A stretch of 64,000 bases of DNA from Trichocoleus sp. FACHB-46 (GCF_014695385.1 NZ_JACJOD010000014.1:230026-294025); one strand, 5' to 3'. Counted from the stretch's first letter, positions 1 through 9,006 are shown. Program-made: numbers and translations. The notes: generated by a model from the sequence alone, not told the origin.

Positions 1-31
1 GCAGTTGCGGCAGAATTTCTTCGAGTTTCAT
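1..31 (-). CDS. Start of an unidentified gene running off the left edge (partial)
   Basis: Read on the minus strand, an ATG at position 31 opens a frame beginning MKLEEILPQL that continues past the window edge. The ten residues look protein-like. They are too few to assign a family, and no clear Shine-Dalgarno sequence precedes the ATG. If real, the gene is divergent from the Uma2-like gene at 210, and the 178 bases between them would hold both promoters. Confidence 0.3.
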   Translation of the reverse strand, partial: MKLEEILPQL

Positions 32-209
32 AGGTTTGGGGTGCAATAACTAGATGCCTGAAGTCAGGCGGGAACTTGAATCAAAATCTCTACCTTCTAT
101 TGTCTCCAATAGAACGGGCGATCGCCTAGGGGAAATCACGACTCGGTGAAGATGAGCCGGAACCCATCAGAAACTTGGCTAAACTAAGCTTAGAGTTGCC
201 ACCGCTGCC

Positions 210-947
210 ATGACTTATGCGCCTAACTTGGGCACGCCAGAAGATGCACTAGAGGATGTTATATTTCCCCCCAGTGACTTGCTGAGTGATGAGCCACCCT
301 TGGAAAGCTATTTGCATTTGCAACAACTCCTGCTGCTGTTAAAGTGCCTGGATTGGTGCTGGCACCAGGGAGGACTAACAGCCCGCGACGATTATTTTGC
401 GGCAGGCAATCTCACCATTTATTACAGCCCTCGCCAGCGCAAGTCCGAGCAATTCCGGGGGCCAGATTTCTTTGTCGTGCTTGGCACAGAGCGGAAGCCT
501 CGGAAAAGTTGGGTAGTTTGGGAAGAAGACGGCAAATATCCCAACATCATCGTGGAGCTGCTATCGCCCTCTACTGCTGATACCGACCGAGGGTTGAAAA
601 AGCAAATTTATCAAGATATTTTTCGGACCCCAGACTATTTCTGGTTCGACCCGGAACGCCTGGAATTTGCTGGTTTTCACCTGGTAGATGGCCGCTATGA
701 ACCTCTAGAACCTAATTCTCAAGGTTTGCTCTGGAGTCAGCAATTACAGCTATTTTTGGGCATTCATAAAGCTCAGTTGCGCTTCTTTACGGCTGAAGGC
801 CAGCTAGTACCCACGCCAGAAGAATCGGCGGAGGCGGAACGACAGCGAGCTGGACATGCGTGGCAGCGGGCTGAACAAGAACAGCAAAGAGCCGATCGCT
901 TGGCCGAGAAATTACGAGAATTAGGCGTAGATCCTTCAGAGATTTAG
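210..947 (+). CDS. Uma2 family (DUF820) restriction-endonuclease-fold protein
   Basis: The 245-residue protein has the Uma2/DUF820 core at about residues 35-190. Visible are the conserved GPDFFVV with an Asp at about 86, the PNIIVELLSP strand with a Glu at about 116, and the aromatic FWFDP motif at about 144-148. These acidic residues correspond to the PD-(D/E)XK-like site of this family. Uma2 proteins occur in many copies in cyanobacteria and their cellular role is unsettled. After the core comes a charged helical tail (about residues 205-235) rich in Glu, Gln, Arg and Ala, probably a short coiled coil, also common in the family. It is followed 58 bases later by a DUF1838 gene on the same strand. 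The ATG at 210 is the only sensible start. Confidence 0.85.
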   Translation: MTYAPNLGTPEDALEDVIFPPSDLLSDEPPLESYLHLQQLLLLLKCLDWCWHQGGLTARDDYFAAGNLTIYYSPRQRKSEQFRGPDFFVVLGTERKPRKSWVVWEEDGKYPNIIVELLSPSTADTDRGLKKQIYQDIFRTPDYFWFDPERLEFAGFHLVDGRYEPLEPNSQGLLWSQQLQLFLGIHKAQLRFFTAEGQLVPTPEESAEAERQRAGHAWQRAEQEQQRADRLAEKLRELGVDPSEI

Positions 948-1005
948 CAGAGCGATCGACCAAGCATGAGCTAACTTGAGACTAAAGCATTCCAGGAGAA
1001 AATTC

Positions 1006-1812
1006 ATGGTTGCTGAAGTTCAAGAGTTTGATGCTAAGGCCTTTGTCAAAGTACGGGCCTCTCTGGATGCAAGGGAACAAAGCTGGTTAACTTGGGCAGG
1101 ATCAATTTATGCCTTTATTCCCGGAGAGAAACGGCAACGCCTATTCAAAATGGTGGGTATGAGCGTCAGCCGCTGTATACCAGCAGAGCAGGAGGGAGTC
1201 TGGGACTTTGTCTCACGAGAACTGACTTATTACCTCGACCCTCACACCAACGAGATTTTGCATCAATGGCACAATCCTTGGACGGGTGAAACATTGCCTG
1301 TAATGCATGTCGCTAACAACCCGGTGCAAGGTTACTTTCAAGGTCAGTTTCCAGCCCAAGTGGATGGTGAAATTGCCACCTTCGTATTTGATTTGTTCCC
1401 AACTTATCCCAACCCTCTAGCGGGAGACGATCGGTTTCGGGACTACAGCCCTCAAGCTATCTATCAAGCGGCGGAACTGTTCAAACTTACGGTGCCTTTG
1501 GCAGAGCTGCTCAATCCTGAACTCAATTCGGTTTCTCAATTGCACCTCGGCTGGGATCGCATTGGGCCTTGGCTACCCTGGATGAAGATGGGCGATCGCC
1601 CTGGTCAGCTCATTTACAGTGCTTACGGTAGCAAGGTAGGTGGCTTGGCTGAGTTGCCACCACAGCTACAGTCAGAGATCAACACTAGAGTTCCCGCTTA
1701 CCAATCAGCTCCTCAATCTCCTCAAGATGAGTCAGATGTAACTTCTTGGATCTACTTCAAACAGCACTTTGCCGACTATTTAGCAGGAGTCACCTTTCCG
1801 ATTTCAGAATGA
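1006..1812 (+). CDS. DUF1838 family protein
   Basis: This 268-residue protein resembles the DUF1838 family, conserved in cyanobacteria and some other bacteria and of unknown function. Supporting features are the N-terminal FDAKAFVKVRASLD-type segment, the WDFVSRELTYYLDP strand, the HQWHNPWTGE motif and the aromatic-rich C-terminus. No signal peptide or membrane segment is seen, so it is probably cytosolic. A TTG at 976 would add ten residues, but the ATG at 1006 has an AGGAGAA Shine-Dalgarno sequence at 994-1000 and is preferred. It lies 24 bases before the CHAT gene on the same strand, so the two are probably cotranscribed. Confidence 0.75.
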   Translation: MVAEVQEFDAKAFVKVRASLDAREQSWLTWAGSIYAFIPGEKRQRLFKMVGMSVSRCIPAEQEGVWDFVSRELTYYLDPHTNEILHQWHNPWTGETLPVMHVANNPVQGYFQGQFPAQVDGEIATFVFDLFPTYPNPLAGDDRFRDYSPQAIYQAAELFKLTVPLAELLNPELNSVSQLHLGWDRIGPWLPWMKMGDRPGQLIYSAYGSKVGGLAELPPQLQSEINTRVPAYQSAPQSPQDESDVTSWIYFKQHFADYLAGVTFPISE

Positions 1813-1836
1813 GAAACTGCACCCGGTTTAATCATC

Positions 1837-3147
1837 ATGAAACAAGTGATTCGCCGCATTGGTTTATGGTTGGTACTCTCCCTCTTCTTCGCCTCTGTTG
1901 TCCATGCCGCTCCACTAGATACTGCGCTTGACCAAGGAAGGGTAACAGAGGCAGTCCCTCTAATTGAACAAACTTGGGAAAAGCAATACGAAGATTACTT
2001 TCGCGTCAATTTTCCAGACCCAACTATTACGGCGGCAGATGTAGCCAAAACCCTGAGTCAACTAGCAACGCAAACAGGCCAAAAGCCAGCTCTGATCTAT
2101 GTTGTGCCCAGAGCCAAACAACTAGAACTGGTGCTCATTAGCCCTGGTCAACCCCCAGTGCAAAAACGCGTTGCAGCGGCTCCTGCTTCGGTGTTGTTGC
2201 CTAAGGTCAAGCAGTTTAGCCTAGCGATCACCGACCCCCGCCTCAAGCCTAGCAATCAGTACTTGCCAGCCGCACAGCAACTCTATGAATGGATGCTCTC
2301 GCCGTTAGAAGCAGAGTTGGCTGCTCAAAAAATCGACACGCTGATCTTTTGCTTAGGGGTAGGGCTGCGCACATTACCCTTGTCAGCGCTACATGATGGG
2401 CAGCAGTTTCTAGCCGAGAAGTACAGTCTGTCTCGGATTCCTGCTTTTACTTTGACGGATACTCTCTACAGCGATATCCGTAGGGCACCTGTTTTAGCGA
2501 TGGGCGCTTCTAGCTTTAAGGAGCATATCCCTTTGCCAAGCGTTCCCGTAGAGTTATTCTTGGTGGCTCGCAATACTAAATCTCGGCGATTTTTTCTCAA
2601 TCAAGACTTCACTTTGGCGAATTTGCAGCGCCAACGCACCAGTCAAGCTTTCAAAATTATTCACTTGGCGACTCACGCTGACTTTCAACCAGGATCTCCT
2701 CGCCATTCCTATATCCAGTTGTGGGATGACAAGTTGCAGCTGAACGAAATGCAGCAGTTGCGTTGGCAAAATCCATCAGTGGAGTTGTTGGTGCTGAGCG
2801 CTTGCAAAACGGCAATTGGCGATCGCAATGCGGAGTTGGGGTTTGCGGGGTTGGCAGTGCAGGCGGGGGTAAAGTCGGCGATCGCAAGTTTGTGGTATGT
2901 CAGCGATAGGGGGACTTTAAGCTTGATGAGTGAGTTTTATCGCCAACTACAAACGGCTCCAATTAAGGCGGAGGCTTTGCGACAGGTGCAAATTTCGCTA
3001 TTGCGGAAGCAGGTGCGGATTGAAAACGGGCAGTTGCGGAGTTCTAGGGGACCGTTTTCGCTGCCTCCAGAACTGGCAGGGCAGAATGAGGATCTCTCGC
3101 ATCCTTACTATTGGGCGGCGTTTACGGTGGTGGGGAGTCCTTGGTAG
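1837..3147 (+). CDS. Exported CHAT domain (caspase-like) protein
   Basis: The 436-residue protein starts with a hydrophobic signal-like segment (about residues 8-24) ending in VVHAA, so it is probably exported. The C-terminal half (about 140-436) is a CHAT domain, a caspase-related fold. The catalytic His is at about 280 in HLATHADF and the catalytic Cys at about 323 in LSACKTA, followed by the usual GLAVQAGVKSAIASLW segment. Most cyanobacterial CHAT proteins carry TPR repeats before the CHAT domain. Here only about 115 residues separate the signal segment from it, and no clear TPR is seen. Both dyad residues are present, so protease activity is plausible; its substrate is unknown. The last bases precede a repeat-rich convergent spacer. 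Confidence 0.85.
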   Translation: MKQVIRRIGLWLVLSLFFASVVHAAPLDTALDQGRVTEAVPLIEQTWEKQYEDYFRVNFPDPTITAADVAKTLSQLATQTGQKPALIYVVPRAKQLELVLISPGQPPVQKRVAAAPASVLLPKVKQFSLAITDPRLKPSNQYLPAAQQLYEWMLSPLEAELAAQKIDTLIFCLGVGLRTLPLSALHDGQQFLAEKYSLSRIPAFTLTDTLYSDIRRAPVLAMGASSFKEHIPLPSVPVELFLVARNTKSRRFFLNQDFTLANLQRQRTSQAFKIIHLATHADFQPGSPRHSYIQLWDDKLQLNEMQQLRWQNPSVELLVLSACKTAIGDRNAELGFAGLAVQAGVKSAIASLWYVSDRGTLSLMSEFYRQLQTAPIKAEALRQVQISLLRKQVRIENGQLRSSRGPFSLPPELAGQNEDLSHPYYWAAFTVVGSPW

Positions 3148-3186
3148 GTTGGGGGTGTTTGGGGTATAGCGAAGTCTGTTGAATTC

Positions 3187-3258
3187 GAGCCTATGGGGGC
3201 ACTCGCCCCCAAACCCCCACTGAGGGACGGTTGCGTCCCCCAGGCCCCCTCCAAACGA
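3187..3258 (+). repeat. REP-like repeat with two hairpins, left copy
   Basis: This segment contains two short perfect hairpins: GGGGGC/GCCCCC (3195-3210, four-base loop ACTC) and GGGACG/CGTCCC (3224-3239, loop GTTG). A C-rich stretch ending in CCAAACGA follows. Nearly the same sequence occurs in inverted orientation at 5711-5781. It lies in the spacer between the convergent CHAT and VOC genes and could act as a terminator or mRNA 3' end. Confidence 0.8.
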
Positions 3259-3318
3259 AGCTGATGGTTGGGTGTTTCGAGTTTGGGGCCGTTACTTTTT
3301 AGCGTCTGATTCCTCACC

Positions 3319-3367
3319 CTTCACTCTTCCTTTTTCATCCTTCCTACTTCATCCCTCATCCTTCCCC
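3319..3367 (+). repeat. Pyrimidine-rich CATCCTTC-type tandem repeat, left copy
   Basis: This is an imperfect short tandem repeat built from TTCATCC, CTTCC and CTCATCC units. It overlaps the end of the VOC gene and supplies its stop codon. An inverted counterpart follows the stop of the Ca2+/H+ antiporter at 5590. It resembles the short tandem repeats common in cyanobacterial spacers. Confidence 0.6.
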
Positions 3368-4390
3368 ACCCACTAATGTCCAAAAGTAACCATCAGGAGC
3401 AGTAAAGGAGAAGCTGGGTTCACCAAATTCGTTGGGGATGATGGCTGTGATTTGTTGAGCGGAACTGGATTGGATGCGATCGCACATTGCTTGAAGTCCT
3501 TGGACGCGGTAGGTGTAGAGGGACATGCCGAGGCTTCCGGGTTGGGCGTGGGTGTAGCGATCGCTCAGTGGGATGGATTCGGGGAAGCGGATGATATAGA
3601 GTCTACCGGAGCGGGCGGCTTGCAGGTCTGTGGCGGAGGAGCGGGGTTCGTCGAAGGCGGTGACGAGGAAGTGTTCTCCGGGTGCTAGGTCAAAGATTTG
3701 GCGTCCGGCAGGTGAGCTTTCGTAGCTGGTTTCGACATCGTCGCGGACTCGCACTAAGCCGAGCACGTCTTCGTAAAATTTGAGGCTGGTTTTGCTGTCG
3801 TCTTGAATCACCAGTCCCATGTGAGTAAACTGGCTGGTTTGGAAGCGGGCATGTTCGTGGATGGTGCCGTAGTGGGGCAGGCTGTAGCCGAATCGCTGAA
3901 ACAAGACTTGGCGGGCTAGAGGTTGCAGCAGCAGCATTTCGCGCACGCCGATCGCATCGCTAGTGAAAGGCTGACTTTTGCGATCTTTGTTATAAATGAC
4001 TTCCCAGTGCGGCTGGATGTAGCGGATGGGCCATCCTGCAATAGCCGCTTCTTCGGCATGGTTCCACAGAGTGAGGGCATCAGCGGTCATGGTTGTGGCC
4101 CAGCGATTGCCTTTCACCTTCATAGAATCTAAACCCAAGCCTTCATTGGTGGGATGATCCCAGTGCATTAAACGAATCAGGCCATGATCGGCGTTTTGGT
4201 GGTGCAATCGCAGCGATCGCACCGCTGAATTCACGCCGTACAATTGCTGAGCGGTTTCTGCCGTTAACTCGCCAATTTGCCCAATTTGATAGCCAAATTG
4301 CTCCCAGTACTGAATCGGGGCTAGTGGGTCCACTACACCGATACAAACTTCGTAGATGCCTGCAACAATTTGGGGTTGGCTGGAAATCAT
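3356..4390 (-). CDS. VOC (glyoxalase/dioxygenase-fold) family protein
   Basis: The protein is about 344 residues with two vicinal-oxygen-chelate-like halves. The clearest is at about residues 190-340, with THMGLVIQD at its start, FYEDVLGL (a classic VOC helix) and SFTAPDGYFWTLVG at the end. The first half (about 10-150) has a diverged VOC pattern. Members of this superfamily act as dioxygenases, isomerases or lyases; the substrate cannot be named here. The frame extends upstream to a GTG at 4405, but the ATG at 4390 (MISSQPQIV) is the more usual start. The stop lies inside a pyrimidine-rich repeat that may have altered the last residues. It is divergent from the Ca2+/H+ antiporter, with about 100 bases between. 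Confidence 0.7.
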   Translation of the reverse strand: MISSQPQIVAGIYEVCIGVVDPLAPIQYWEQFGYQIGQIGELTAETAQQLYGVNSAVRSLRLHHQNADHGLIRLMHWDHPTNEGLGLDSMKVKGNRWATTMTADALTLWNHAEEAAIAGWPIRYIQPHWEVIYNKDRKSQPFTSDAIGVREMLLLQPLARQVLFQRFGYSLPHYGTIHEHARFQTSQFTHMGLVIQDDSKTSLKFYEDVLGLVRVRDDVETSYESSPAGRQIFDLAPGEHFLVTAFDEPRSSATDLQAARSGRLYIIRFPESIPLSDRYTHAQPGSLGMSLYTYRVQGLQAMCDRIQSSSAQQITAIIPNEFGEPSFSFTAPDGYFWTLVGGEG

Positions 4391-4492
4391 CGAAAATGCC
4401 ACCAACGAAATTGAAGTGTATAGGCAGCATATTCTAATCTAGCCTGCTAGATTGGCAATGCCCGTTATCTCATCCACGCCACAAGTGGCTTT

Positions 4493-5590
4493 ATGGTAAA
4501 AAAACTGTTTTCGCTTGGTCTATTAGTCTTTATCCCTATTTCCATTGCGGCAGAACAACTGCACTGGGGATCACTAGCTGTGTTTATCACCTCAGCGATC
4601 GCGATCGTTCCGTTAGCAATTTGGTTGAGTACAGCCACCGAGGAAGTCGCTGTCATCACTGGCCCCTCCATTGGTGGGTTATTAAACGCCGTTTTTGGCA
4701 ACGCCACCGAGTTGATTATTGCCTTGGTTGCACTCCGGGCAGGTCTGATTGATATTGTGAAAGCCAGCATCACAGGAACCATCATCAGTAACCTGCTTTT
4801 GGTGATGGGCCTATCGATGTTTTTGGGTGGTTTGCGCTACAAAGAGCAAGACTTTCAACCGATTGTGGCGCGGGTCAATGGTTCATCCATGACCCTAGCA
4901 GTGACCGCACTCGTCTTACCTGCTGTTGTGCTCTACACCTCGGATGGCGTTGAACCAACGGCGATGACCAACCTTTCCCTCACCGTCGCCGCAGTTCTGA
5001 TCATTGTTTACGGCTTAACTTTGTTGTTTTCTCTTAAAACCCATAGTTATCTCTATGAAGTCGGGCTATCAGATTTGGAAGAATCAACAGCTGCCCAAAC
5101 TTCGCACTCCGAGGCAACTACGCACAAACCCAGCCTACCGCTCTGGATTGGAGTCCTGATCATAGCCACGCTGGGAGTCGCCTTTGAGTCAGAATTGTTT
5201 GTCGGCGTCGTCGAGGAAGCTACCGCAGGCTTAGGACTGACCCCCCTCTTTACTGGCGTTATTCTGTTGCCCCTAGTAGGTGGTGCCGCAGAATATGTGA
5301 CTGCCGTTCGCGTCGCCATCAAAAACAACATGGACCTGTCCGTCTCCGTCGCCATGGGGTCCAGCCTGCTAGTCGCCCTGCTAGTCGCCCCCATCTTAGT
5401 CCTCGTCGGACAAATCATCGGCCAACCCATGGACCTCAGTTTCAACCCCTTTGAAATCGTCGCCGTCGCGATCGCTGTCGTCGTCGCCAACCTAATCAGC
5501 CTAGACGGACGCTCTAACTGGCTAGAAGGCGCACTCTTGCTCGCAACCTACACCGTGTTAGGCGCAGCTTTTTACTTCCATCCAGCGTAG
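4493..5590 (+). CDS. cax: Calcium/proton antiporter
   Basis: The 365-residue integral membrane protein has about 10-11 hydrophobic segments and the two signature repeats of the CaCA/CAX family: GNATELI at about residues 69-75 and GGAAEYVTAVRVA at about 262-274. These acidic motifs bind the transported ion. Members export Ca2+ (or other divalent cations) in exchange for H+, and a cyanobacterial homologue has been linked to salt tolerance. A hydrophilic loop rich in Ser, Thr, Glu and His (about 190-215) separates the halves, in the place of the CAX acidic loop. The ATG at 4493 leads directly into the first membrane segment. No strong Shine-Dalgarno sequence is seen. Length is typical of bacterial CAX proteins. 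Confidence 0.92.
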   Translation: MVKKLFSLGLLVFIPISIAAEQLHWGSLAVFITSAIAIVPLAIWLSTATEEVAVITGPSIGGLLNAVFGNATELIIALVALRAGLIDIVKASITGTIISNLLLVMGLSMFLGGLRYKEQDFQPIVARVNGSSMTLAVTALVLPAVVLYTSDGVEPTAMTNLSLTVAAVLIIVYGLTLLFSLKTHSYLYEVGLSDLEESTAAQTSHSEATTHKPSLPLWIGVLIIATLGVAFESELFVGVVEEATAGLGLTPLFTGVILLPLVGGAAEYVTAVRVAIKNNMDLSVSVAMGSSLLVALLVAPILVLVGQIIGQPMDLSFNPFEIVAVAIAVVVANLISLDGRSNWLEGALLLATYTVLGAAFYFHPA

Positions 5591-5630
5591 GGAAGGGATG
5601 AAGGAGGAAGGATGAGGGATGAAAAGTGAA
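5590..5630 (-). repeat. Short tandem repeat, inverted right copy
   Basis: A purine-rich GGATGAAGGAGGAAGGATG-like tandem array begins at the last base of the cax stop codon. Read on the minus strand it matches the pyrimidine array at 3319-3367 in unit type (TTCATCC, CTTCC). With the REP-like copy at 5711 it forms a mirror image of the left side. Confidence 0.6.
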
Positions 5631-5710
5631 GACACAGAGAAAGGATAAGGAGCCAGAAGTTAGAAACTAAGAAGCAACAACCCCAAGTATCGAAGCACTC
5701 ACACTTAGAT

Positions 5711-5781
5711 TCGTTTGGAGGGGGTCTGGGGGACGCAACCGTCCCTCAGCGGGGGTTTGGGGGCGAGTGCCCCCAAGGCTC
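5711..5781 (-). repeat. REP-like repeat with two hairpins, inverted right copy
   Basis: The reverse complement of this segment matches 3187-3258 over about 65 bases with only a few differences, keeping both hairpins (GGGACG/CGTCCC and GGGGGC/GCCCCC). It lies between the convergent cax and argD genes, as its partner lies between the convergent CHAT and VOC genes. Confidence 0.8.
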
Positions 5782-5789
5782 GGATTTAA

Positions 5790-7058
5790 CTAAATTGATA
5801 AACTAGCGATCGCCCGCTCCACCGCCTGCAAAGCCAAATTCACCTCCGCCTCACTCACAATCAACGGTGGCACCCACCGCAGCACCTTCGGCCCCGCCGG
5901 AACCAACAACAACCCCTCCGCCATTGCCGCCTTCACAATATCGCCCGCTGTTAACGCCACCTCTGGCTGCAACACCAAGCCATTGATCAAGCCCCAACCG
6001 CGCACCTCAGCGAGCAAGGTGGGATAACGCTGAGCGATCGCCTCTAACCCAGCCCGCAATTGCTCTCCCCTAGCTTGAACATTCGCCAGCAAGTTTTCCT
6101 GCTCCAGCGTGTGGCAGACACTCAAAGACACCCCACAGACAAACGGATTGCCGCCAAAAGTGCTGGCATGATCGCCCGCTTCAAACACATCGCAGAAAGT
6201 TTTACACAGCAGCGCCCCAATCGGAATGCCACCCCCCAAACCTTTAGCAGAAGTAAAGACATCCGGTTCAATCCCCAGGTTCTCGTAGCCCCAGAGCTTG
6301 CCAGAGCGGCCCATACCGACTTGCACTTCATCCAGCATCAACAAAATACCTGTCTGGTCACAAATTTCGCGAATTCGCTGGAAGTAAGCGACATCGCCCG
6401 GATTTACGCCGCCTTCGCCTTGCAACGGCTCCAGCAGAATTGCTGCCACTCGCCGCTCTTGGCTGTCTAACTCCGCGATCGCTGCTTCTAGCGCTGCCAA
6501 ATCGTTGTAAGGCACATAGTGGAACCCTGGCACCAGCGGATTAAAGTTCTTCTGGTACTTAGGCTGACCTGTAGCCGTAATCGCCGCTAAGGTGCGTCCG
6601 TGGAAACTGGCATGGGCGGTGATGATCACCGGATCGCTAATATTCAGAACCGTGTGAGCATACTTACGAGCTAGCTTGATCGCTCCTTCATTGGCTTCCG
6701 CGCCAGAGTTACAGAAAAAGGCGCGATCGGCGCAGGAATGCTCCACTAACCACTTGGCCAATTCACCTTGCTGCGGAATGTAGTAGAGATTGGAGACGTG
6801 ATGGAGAGTTTGGATTTGCTGCGTTACAGCGGCCACCAAAGCGGGGTGAGCATGACCCAAGGTACAGGTGGCAATTCCAGCCACAAAGTCTAGATACTCT
6901 CGGCCTTCTGTGTCCCAAACGCGGCAACCCAATCCTCGCTCTAACGCCAAGGGAAAACGCCCGTAGGTGGTCATGACATATTCATCAAACTCAGCTGCAT
7001 TAAAGGGAGCAGCTGCTGGCTCTACAGGAAGATGTGGGACTAGCGTTTCTGGGCTCAC
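5790..7058 (-). CDS. argD: Acetylornithine aminotransferase
   Basis: The 422-residue class III PLP aminotransferase converts N-acetylglutamate semialdehyde to N-acetylornithine in arginine synthesis. The PLP-binding Lys is at about 272 in TSAKGLGGGIP, the pyridine-nitrogen Asp at about 243 in MLDEVQVGMG, the phosphate-binding segment is FFCNSGAEANE at about 114-124, and SFHGRT is at about 151-156. Length and motif order fit ArgD rather than the longer glutamate semialdehyde aminomutase. The start is a GTG at 7058 preceded by AAGGA. The N-terminal 20 residues are Pro/Ala-rich and variable in cyanobacterial homologues. It is divergent from the Na+/H+ antiporter. Confidence 0.93.
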   Translation of the reverse strand: MSPETLVPHLPVEPAAAPFNAAEFDEYVMTTYGRFPLALERGLGCRVWDTEGREYLDFVAGIATCTLGHAHPALVAAVTQQIQTLHHVSNLYYIPQQGELAKWLVEHSCADRAFFCNSGAEANEGAIKLARKYAHTVLNISDPVIITAHASFHGRTLAAITATGQPKYQKNFNPLVPGFHYVPYNDLAALEAAIAELDSQERRVAAILLEPLQGEGGVNPGDVAYFQRIREICDQTGILLMLDEVQVGMGRSGKLWGYENLGIEPDVFTSAKGLGGGIPIGALLCKTFCDVFEAGDHASTFGGNPFVCGVSLSVCHTLEQENLLANVQARGEQLRAGLEAIAQRYPTLLAEVRGWGLINGLVLQPEVALTAGDIVKAAMAEGLLLVPAGPKVLRWVPPLIVSEAEVNLALQAVERAIASLSI

Positions 7059-7256
7059 AGACTTAATCCTTGTACGAGTACTAAACTGCGAAAAACTGGT
7101 CAGACTCCTAGATTAATCGAATTTTGCGAAAACCTGTGCAGCTTCCAGGCAGAGTTTATTCAAGGTTTCTTAACGACTAAACTTTGGACTGAACTATAGG
7201 GCAACTTCAGCTTGCTCAATCAATCTTGTCGTTTGCAACTACCTCTTTCCCAAGCC

Positions 7257-8894
7257 ATGCACTTGAGCCAACTGACTGGATTTTCTGGAAACATATCTTT
7301 ATTGCTGATCACTTCCAATCAAGGGCAAGTTGCAGCCTTAGTTCCCACGCTGATTATTCTGTTGCTCGTCGCCACGGTCGTTGCCTTGTTGTCGCGACGA
7401 TTTCGGATTCCCTATGTGACTGGGTTGGTATTGGCAGGACTGGCGATCGCGGAATTTTTGCCCAATCGCATCGGCCTGGATTCTTCCCTGATTCTGAATT
7501 TGTTTCTGCCAATTCTGTTGTTTGAAGCAGCGATCAACACTGATATCAGTCGTCTGCGGAGTCTGATAAAGCCGATTGTGTTGTTAGCAGGACCCGGTGT
7601 GGTGATCGCATCGGGGATCACAGCCATCATCCTGAAATTTGGTTTAGAACTCGCCTGGATTCCAGCCCTCCTGCTTGGCGTGATTCTAGCGATCACCGAT
7701 ACGGTTTCGGTCATTGCTGTGTTTAAGGAAGTTCCAGTTCCAGCACGGCTTTCCACCATCGTCGAAGGAGAGAGCTTATTCAACGACGGCATCGCTCTCG
7801 TTTTATTCAGCTTAATTTTGAAGGTTTATGAAACGGGCTCCGTCACTGTAGGCGAAAGTATTCAAGAACTAATCGTGGTGATTGTGGGGGGTTCTTTAGT
7901 CGGGGCGGCTTTAGGGTACTTAAGCACTGAGTTATTTGTGCGCTCAGATGACCCACTCAGCAGCATTTTGCTCACTGTAGCCGTGGCGCTCGGAGCCTTT
8001 CAGCTTTCCCAGTTGATTGCCGTCTCCGGGGTGGTAGCAGTGGTCGTGGCGGGTTTAATTCTCGGTAACTTGGGCTTGTCGCGGGGGGTGTCTGCATCTA
8101 GCCGGATCACGCTGTTGAGTTTCTGGGACTACGCGGGATTCGGAGTCAATACCTTTATCTTTTTGCTAATTGGCTTGGAAATTGATTTACCCGTGCTGTG
8201 GCGGACGCTGCCTGCGGTGTTGCTAGGAGTCCTCGCCTACCAAGTCGGGCGATCGCTCTGTGTGTACCCTTTGCTAGCAGTCGTGGGTTGGTTCGATCGT
8301 GCTGTGCCGTTACGCTGGCAACATGTGCTGTTTCTCGGCAATATCAAAGGGTCGTTGTCGATGGCCTTAGCGCTCAGCTTGCCAGCCAGCTTACCCGGGC
8401 GCGGCGAATTAATTGTGTTGGTGTTTGGGGCAGTGTTGCTGTCGTTGGTGGTGCAAGGATTGGGCTTACCTTGGGTCGTTCGGCAGTTGCAACTGTCTCA
8501 AATCTCCGATGCAGGCCAACAGGTGGAAGAGTTACAGGCGCAGCTCATTGCTGCCAAAGCAGCTCAAGACGAGCTGGATGGTTTACTCAAAACTGGAGTG
8601 TTGCCCCGCTCTATCTTTGAAGAAATGCGCTCTGGCTATCAGGTGCGCGTGGTCTCGGCAGAGAAAACTCTACGCGACTTGTTCAACCGCCGCATTGATA
8701 CTGCCAATGTGGGCAATGGAGCGGCAGAAACCTTTGGCGATCGCATCAAGCTCGATGCCATCCGCAGACGCTTACTTTTGGTAGAAAAAGGCGCACTCAA
8801 TGATGCGTTGCGGAAACGGGTTTTGTCTGAAGTGATCGTGCGATCGCGTTTGCGCCAGATTGATGAGCAATTATTAAAGCTAGAAGACGATTAA
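7257..8894 (+). CDS. Na+/H+ antiporter, CPA1 (NhaP-like) family
   Basis: This is a protein of about 545 residues with roughly 12 membrane segments followed by a hydrophilic C-terminal region of about 110 residues. CPA1 marks are FEAAIN, the TDTVSVIAV helix, GESLFNDGIALVLF with the Asn-Asp pair of the ion site, and the GNIKGSLSMALAL segment. It should exchange Na+ (or K+) for H+ across the plasma or thylakoid membrane. The tail contains a heptad-like stretch (EELQAQLIAAKAAQDELDG) and may be regulatory. A TTG at 7212 would add 15 residues; I prefer the ATG at 7257, but neither has a good Shine-Dalgarno sequence. A terminator hairpin follows. Confidence 0.87.
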   Translation: MHLSQLTGFSGNISLLLITSNQGQVAALVPTLIILLLVATVVALLSRRFRIPYVTGLVLAGLAIAEFLPNRIGLDSSLILNLFLPILLFEAAINTDISRLRSLIKPIVLLAGPGVVIASGITAIILKFGLELAWIPALLLGVILAITDTVSVIAVFKEVPVPARLSTIVEGESLFNDGIALVLFSLILKVYETGSVTVGESIQELIVVIVGGSLVGAALGYLSTELFVRSDDPLSSILLTVAVALGAFQLSQLIAVSGVVAVVVAGLILGNLGLSRGVSASSRITLLSFWDYAGFGVNTFIFLLIGLEIDLPVLWRTLPAVLLGVLAYQVGRSLCVYPLLAVVGWFDRAVPLRWQHVLFLGNIKGSLSMALALSLPASLPGRGELIVLVFGAVLLSLVVQGLGLPWVVRQLQLSQISDAGQQVEELQAQLIAAKAAQDELDGLLKTGVLPRSIFEEMRSGYQVRVVSAEKTLRDLFNRRIDTANVGNGAAETFGDRIKLDAIRRRLLLVEKGALNDALRKRVLSEVIVRSRLRQIDEQLLKLEDD

Positions 8895-8914
8895 GAAGCT
8901 TTATCTAAGATTTT

Positions 8915-8942
8915 GCTTGAGGTGGTTCTACCTTAGCTTTTT
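8915..8942 (+). terminator. Rho-independent terminator after the Na+/H+ antiporter
   Basis: A hairpin with AGGT/ACCT and GCT/AGC arms (one bulge) and a short loop is followed by TTTTT. It lies about 20 bases after the antiporter stop. Confidence 0.5.
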
Positions 8943-9006
8943 GAGGGCCGAGTCAATGGCTGACTTCATTCGCCCTCAATAGCGACCACCCCTAGCAAAT
9001 AACTAC

